The notes beneath the pieces were generated by a model. The model was not told the origin of the DNA. It saw only the letters and a list, made by a program, of their open reading frames with translations, and searched no databases. This document shows positions 40,634 to 43,485 of a stretch of DNA of 43,485 bases, piece after piece; the stretch's first letter is position 1; each line of letters starts with the position of its first letter. Source of the DNA: Gammaproteobacteria bacterium. GTDB lineage: Bacteria > Pseudomonadota > Gammaproteobacteria > Poriferisulfidales > Oxydemutatoraceae. The stretch lies in the NCBI GenBank assembly GCA_028817225.1, contig JAPPQC010000041.1, positions 1 to 43,485 on the forward strand, in the 5' to 3' direction. The position numbers and the translations under genes were made by a program.

Positions 40634-43051
40634 ATGTACGAAAAGGCGACCTATGAGAAACCCCCCGCGCCGGAACAGCGCCGCTTCCACCTGAAGACCA
40701 GGGAAGACGAAGGCATCGTCCGTCTTCCCCAGCTAAGCCCTCATCTGCAAGCCACTTTTCTGGAACCGCCGCCGGGCGCCGTCGCCGAAGACGGCGACGA
40801 CCCCGGCAAACTCGACAAGCGGGTTTTTCTCGGCTCCGAATACGGCGACTATGTGCTGTCCGGCGATTTGTTCTTCGGCCTCGCGTCGGCGATAGACGGC
40901 AAGACCGACCGCCGTCAACTGGTTGAAAAACTCAGGGGCGTCGCCCCGGAGATGGAAATCAAGTCGGCGCTGTCGCGCATGGCGTACAGTTTCTACATTG
41001 TCTCGGCGGAGCACGCAATCGCGCAGGATCAGGCCGCCATCTGGGCGTCCATGGGCGTGTCGCCGCGCTATGCCGAACAGAAACTGCGCGGCTGCGCCGT
41101 CAGGATGGTGTCGCTGAACGGGCGCCCGCAGGCGGCGGAGTGGCTGCGCGAGGGCCTTGCGGCGTGGTCGGTGGAGATGACGGAGTCGGACACGCCGGAT
41201 TTGTTCATCGTGCTGGTGGACGATTATCTCGACCCGGCGCTTGAGGCGTTCAACCGGGCGCGGCTGCACGACGGGCGCCCGTGGCTGCCGGCGCGCCTCG
41301 TCGGTTTGCAGGCGATGTTCGGCCCGGTGTTTCGCGCCGGCGCCGAAGAGCCGTGCTGGCGCTGCCTCTACCACCGCATGAAAGGCAACCGCGAGGTTCG
41401 CAGTTTTCTCGGCCACATGGCCGAGGGCGGCGAGCAGTTTGTGCCGAAGGTGCTGGACGAGGGCCTGCTGCGCGGCTGCGCGCGGTTGCTGGCGATGGAT
41501 GCGGCGAGATGGATTGTGCTGCACGAAGAGGGGCGCGCCGACATGATTGCGCTGCACCGGCAGATGCGAAGTTTCAGCCTGGTGATGACGGACATGGAGT
41601 TGCACACGGTGATGAAAAGGCCGCAGTGCCCGGCGTGCGGCGACAAGCGCCTGCACGACCCGTCGCGCGAGTTTCGCCCGGTGGTTTTCAAAGACGGCGG
41701 CGACACGCTGTTCACCAGCGGCGGCATGAAGGCGCGCGAGCCGCACCTGACGGTGGAACTGCACAAGGACCTGGTCAGCCCGCTTTCCGGCGTCGTCACG
41801 CAGTTGCTGCGCTCGTCGCCGCCGGACGACCCGTGGCTGCATGTGTACTGGGCCGGCAGCAACCTGGCGCTGATGAACGCCCACTTCAACCTGCTGACGG
41901 CGAGTTTACGCACCAAAAGTTCCGGCAAGGGGCGCAGCCGCGACCAGGCGCAGGCCAGCGCCATCGGCGAGGCGCTGGAGCGTTACAGCGGCGTCTTCCA
42001 CGGCGACGAGATTCGCAAGGCCGCGCGCTTTGCCGACTTCGGCGAGGGCGAGGCGCTGCACCCGAACAAGATCATGCTCTACAGCGACAAGCAGTACGCC
42101 GGGCGCGACGAGATCAACCGGCGCGGCCACCGGTTCGGCAGCGTGCCGCTGGTGTTCGACGAGGAGCAGGAAATGGAATGGTCGCCGATATGGTCGGTGA
42201 CGCGCGGCAGGAAAGTGTGGTTGCCGACGGCGCAGTTGTATTTCAGTTACATGGGCGGGCGCTTCGCCGACAAGTATTATGTCGGGCCGGACTCCAACGG
42301 CGCCGCCTCCGGCAACACGCTGGAAGAGGCGGCGGTGCAGGGCTTCATGGAACTGGTCGAGCGCGACGCCTTCGCGATGTGGTGGTACAACGAGTTGCAG
42401 TTTCCGGCGGTTGACATCGCCACCTTCGGCGACCCGTTTCTGTCGAGGGCGCCGGAACGCTACCGCAAGCACTACAACCGCGACATGTGGGTGATTGACA
42501 TCACCAACGACTTCGGGATTCCGGTGATGGTGGCGATGTCGCGGCGCACCGACAAGGAGAACGAGGACATCTGCTTTTCCGCCGGCGCGCATTTCGACCC
42601 GCACATCGCGTGCCTGCGGGCGGTGTGCGAGATGAACCAGTACCTGACCGCGGTGCTGAACGCCACCGACGACCCGGACTCGTACGACTTCATGGACCCG
42701 GAATGCCTCGACTGGTGGCAGAATGCGAAGTTGAAGGACAAGCAGTACATGATTCCGCTGGCGGGGGCCAGCCTTCGCGGGCGCAAGGACTACGAGGCGC
42801 CGCGGCGCACCATCTACCAGGAAGTGCAGGCGTGCGTGGACAAGGTGCACGACAAGGGGCTGGAACTGCTGGCGCTCGACCAGACGCGGCCCGACATCGG
42901 CCTGCCGGTCATCAAACTGCTGGTGCCGGGGATGCGCCATTTCTGGCCGCGTTTCGCGCCGGGCAGGCTTTACGATGTGCCGGTGGCGATGGGCAAACTG
43001 AAGGCGCCGAAGGCCGAAGACCAACTGAACCCGGTTCCCGTGTTCATCTGA
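40634..43051 (+). CDS. TOMM cyclodehydratase: fused E1-like leader-binding and YcaO domains
   Basis: The 805-residue protein combines both cyclodehydratase halves. Residues 1-400 are the E1/ThiF-like, precursor-leader-binding part, with zinc cysteines C241 and C244 (CWRC) and C332 and C335 (CPAC). From about residue 428 comes the ATP-using YcaO domain: SSGKGRSRDQAQASAIGEAL, then NTLEEAAVQGFMELVERDAF, and the C-terminus NPVPVFI, close to the PxPxP end of azoline-forming YcaOs. It should turn Cys, Ser or Thr of a precursor into azolines. Box 5 precedes it, and GAAGG lies upstream of the start. A radical SAM gene follows after 4 bp. No precursor lies adjacent. Confidence 0.92.
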   Translation: MYEKATYEKPPAPEQRRFHLKTREDEGIVRLPQLSPHLQATFLEPPPGAVAEDGDDPGKLDKRVFLGSEYGDYVLSGDLFFGLASAIDGKTDRRQLVEKLRGVAPEMEIKSALSRMAYSFYIVSAEHAIAQDQAAIWASMGVSPRYAEQKLRGCAVRMVSLNGRPQAAEWLREGLAAWSVEMTESDTPDLFIVLVDDYLDPALEAFNRARLHDGRPWLPARLVGLQAMFGPVFRAGAEEPCWRCLYHRMKGNREVRSFLGHMAEGGEQFVPKVLDEGLLRGCARLLAMDAARWIVLHEEGRADMIALHRQMRSFSLVMTDMELHTVMKRPQCPACGDKRLHDPSREFRPVVFKDGGDTLFTSGGMKAREPHLTVELHKDLVSPLSGVVTQLLRSSPPDDPWLHVYWAGSNLALMNAHFNLLTASLRTKSSGKGRSRDQAQASAIGEALERYSGVFHGDEIRKAARFADFGEGEALHPNKIMLYSDKQYAGRDEINRRGHRFGSVPLVFDEEQEMEWSPIWSVTRGRKVWLPTAQLYFSYMGGRFADKYYVGPDSNGAASGNTLEEAAVQGFMELVERDAFAMWWYNELQFPAVDIATFGDPFLSRAPERYRKHYNRDMWVIDITNDFGIPVMVAMSRRTDKENEDICFSAGAHFDPHIACLRAVCEMNQYLTAVLNATDDPDSYDFMDPECLDWWQNAKLKDKQYMIPLAGASLRGRKDYEAPRRTIYQEVQACVDKVHDKGLELLALDQTRPDIGLPVIKLLVPGMRHFWPRFAPGRLYDVPVAMGKLKAPKAEDQLNPVPVFI

Positions 43052-43055
43052 GGCG

Positions 43056-43485
43056 ATGGACGCTTCGGACGACGCGGCCCTCCTCGCCCGTCTCAAAAGA
43101 GTCAAGGAACGATGGATCGCCGACGAGGCCTTCCGCGACAAGGCCGCGCGCGGCTGGCCGGCGGCGCTTGAGGAATATCATCTGGCGGCGCCGGAGACGC
43201 TGGCGCGCGCCGTCCTCGGCCCCTACGGCAGGGACATCGCCGGCAGCGACGCGCATCTCGACCGCGAGCAGCAACAGGTGGTGCGCCGCTTCTTCGAGCG
43301 CGAGTCGTCCTATCTGGATTTCGTCTATAACGAAGCCGGGCGCTTTGACGGCTGCCGGCGGCAGTATCTGGAGTGGCGCCGGCGGCAGACGGCGCGCAAT
43401 GTCATCGCCCGCGGCTACTTCGGCCTGACGGCGCTGTACCTGCCGTTCGCGGTGGAATTGAGCGACGGCTGCTCGGTCGGCTGCT
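43056..43485 (+). CDS. Radical SAM RiPP maturase, PoyD-like epimerase (5' part)
   Basis: Only 143 codons are in the window. The N-terminal part (RWIADEAFRDKAARGWPAAL) resembles the helical entry of proteusin epimerases. The window ends in VELSDGCSVGC, the first two cysteines (C139, C143) of a CxxxCxxC iron-sulfur motif; the GCSVGC context is that of radical SAM peptide epimerases such as PoyD. These convert L- to D-residues in NHLP precursors. The third cysteine and the catalytic part lie outside. The gene is 4 bp after the YcaO gene, in the same operon. Family assignment rests on recall of the motif. Confidence 0.72.
   Translation, partial: MDASDDAALLARLKRVKERWIADEAFRDKAARGWPAALEEYHLAAPETLARAVLGPYGRDIAGSDAHLDREQQQVVRRFFERESSYLDFVYNEAGRFDGCRRQYLEWRRRQTARNVIARGYFGLTALYLPFAVELSDGCSVGC

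Overview
The window comes from a GC-rich proteobacterium, most likely an uncultured gammaproteobacterium. The evidence is a backbone whose gene order I know from that class: groEL-groES-fxsA-cutA-dsbD-tlpA-aroQ-accB-accC-DUF3426, dsbA next to cytochrome c4, metX-metW, bioH-bioC, and dsbB-proC-yggT-tsaD. I cannot name the species. No tRNA, rRNA, CRISPR array or transposase was seen.

Layout. 1-3.6 kb: two DUF4143 AAA+ ATPases around a DnaQ-like exonuclease, then eight 23-bp tandem repeats. 3.6-9.9 kb: ferredoxin-NADP reductase, a fumarylacetoacetate-hydrolase-family enzyme, gshA, ampD, groEL and groES. 10.0-11.3 kb: two RiPP precursor genes between groES and fxsA. 11.5-16.1 kb: fxsA, a small-gene insertion, cutA, dsbD, tlpA. 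16.3-20.7 kb: a large secreted Calx-beta-like protein. 21-25.2 kb: aroQ, accB, accC, DUF3426 protein, dsbA, cytochrome c4. 25.4-29.5 kb: an accessory island with three more RiPP precursors, a precursor remnant, a 214-bp inverted repeat and two coiled-coil proteins. 29.6-38.3 kb: minor pilins, hspQ, metW-metX, bioC-bioH, plsY, tsaD-yggT-proC-dsbB. 38.3-40.4 kb: an AlbA_2-type ATP-binding protein inserted upstream of dsbB. 40.5 kb to the end: a fused TOMM cyclodehydratase (E1-like plus YcaO) and the start of a radical SAM protein resembling proteusin (PoyD-type) epimerases.

The main discovery is a dispersed RiPP system. Five precursors of the nitrile-hydratase-leader (NHLP/proteusin) type carry a leader with an NTA motif and a Gly-Gly end. 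Four have very long Gly/Ala/Val/Ile-rich cores of 82-97 residues ending in a shared GAFD...S motif; the fifth has a 32-residue core. They lie up to 30 kb from the maturation genes. All four precursor transcription units and the YcaO gene share an 18-bp box, GTTCAGAAACCTKTGTCA, just upstream of a promoter-like sequence and centred about 46-57 bp before the inferred transcription start. This looks like the operator of a dedicated regulon. The modifying enzymes suggest azoline formation and L-to-D epimerisation on hydrophobic, possibly membrane-active peptides. The product is inferred, not seen.

A second theme is how accessory genes entered. The insertions before cutA and before dsbB each duplicated the promoter and first codons of the host gene (51 and 61 bp, one mismatch each). 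The inserted gene starts with an ATGA overlap at the end of the duplicated, truncated host reading frame. Several conserved genes have a -10 hexamer only 6-9 nt before the start codon, which suggests leaderless transcripts.
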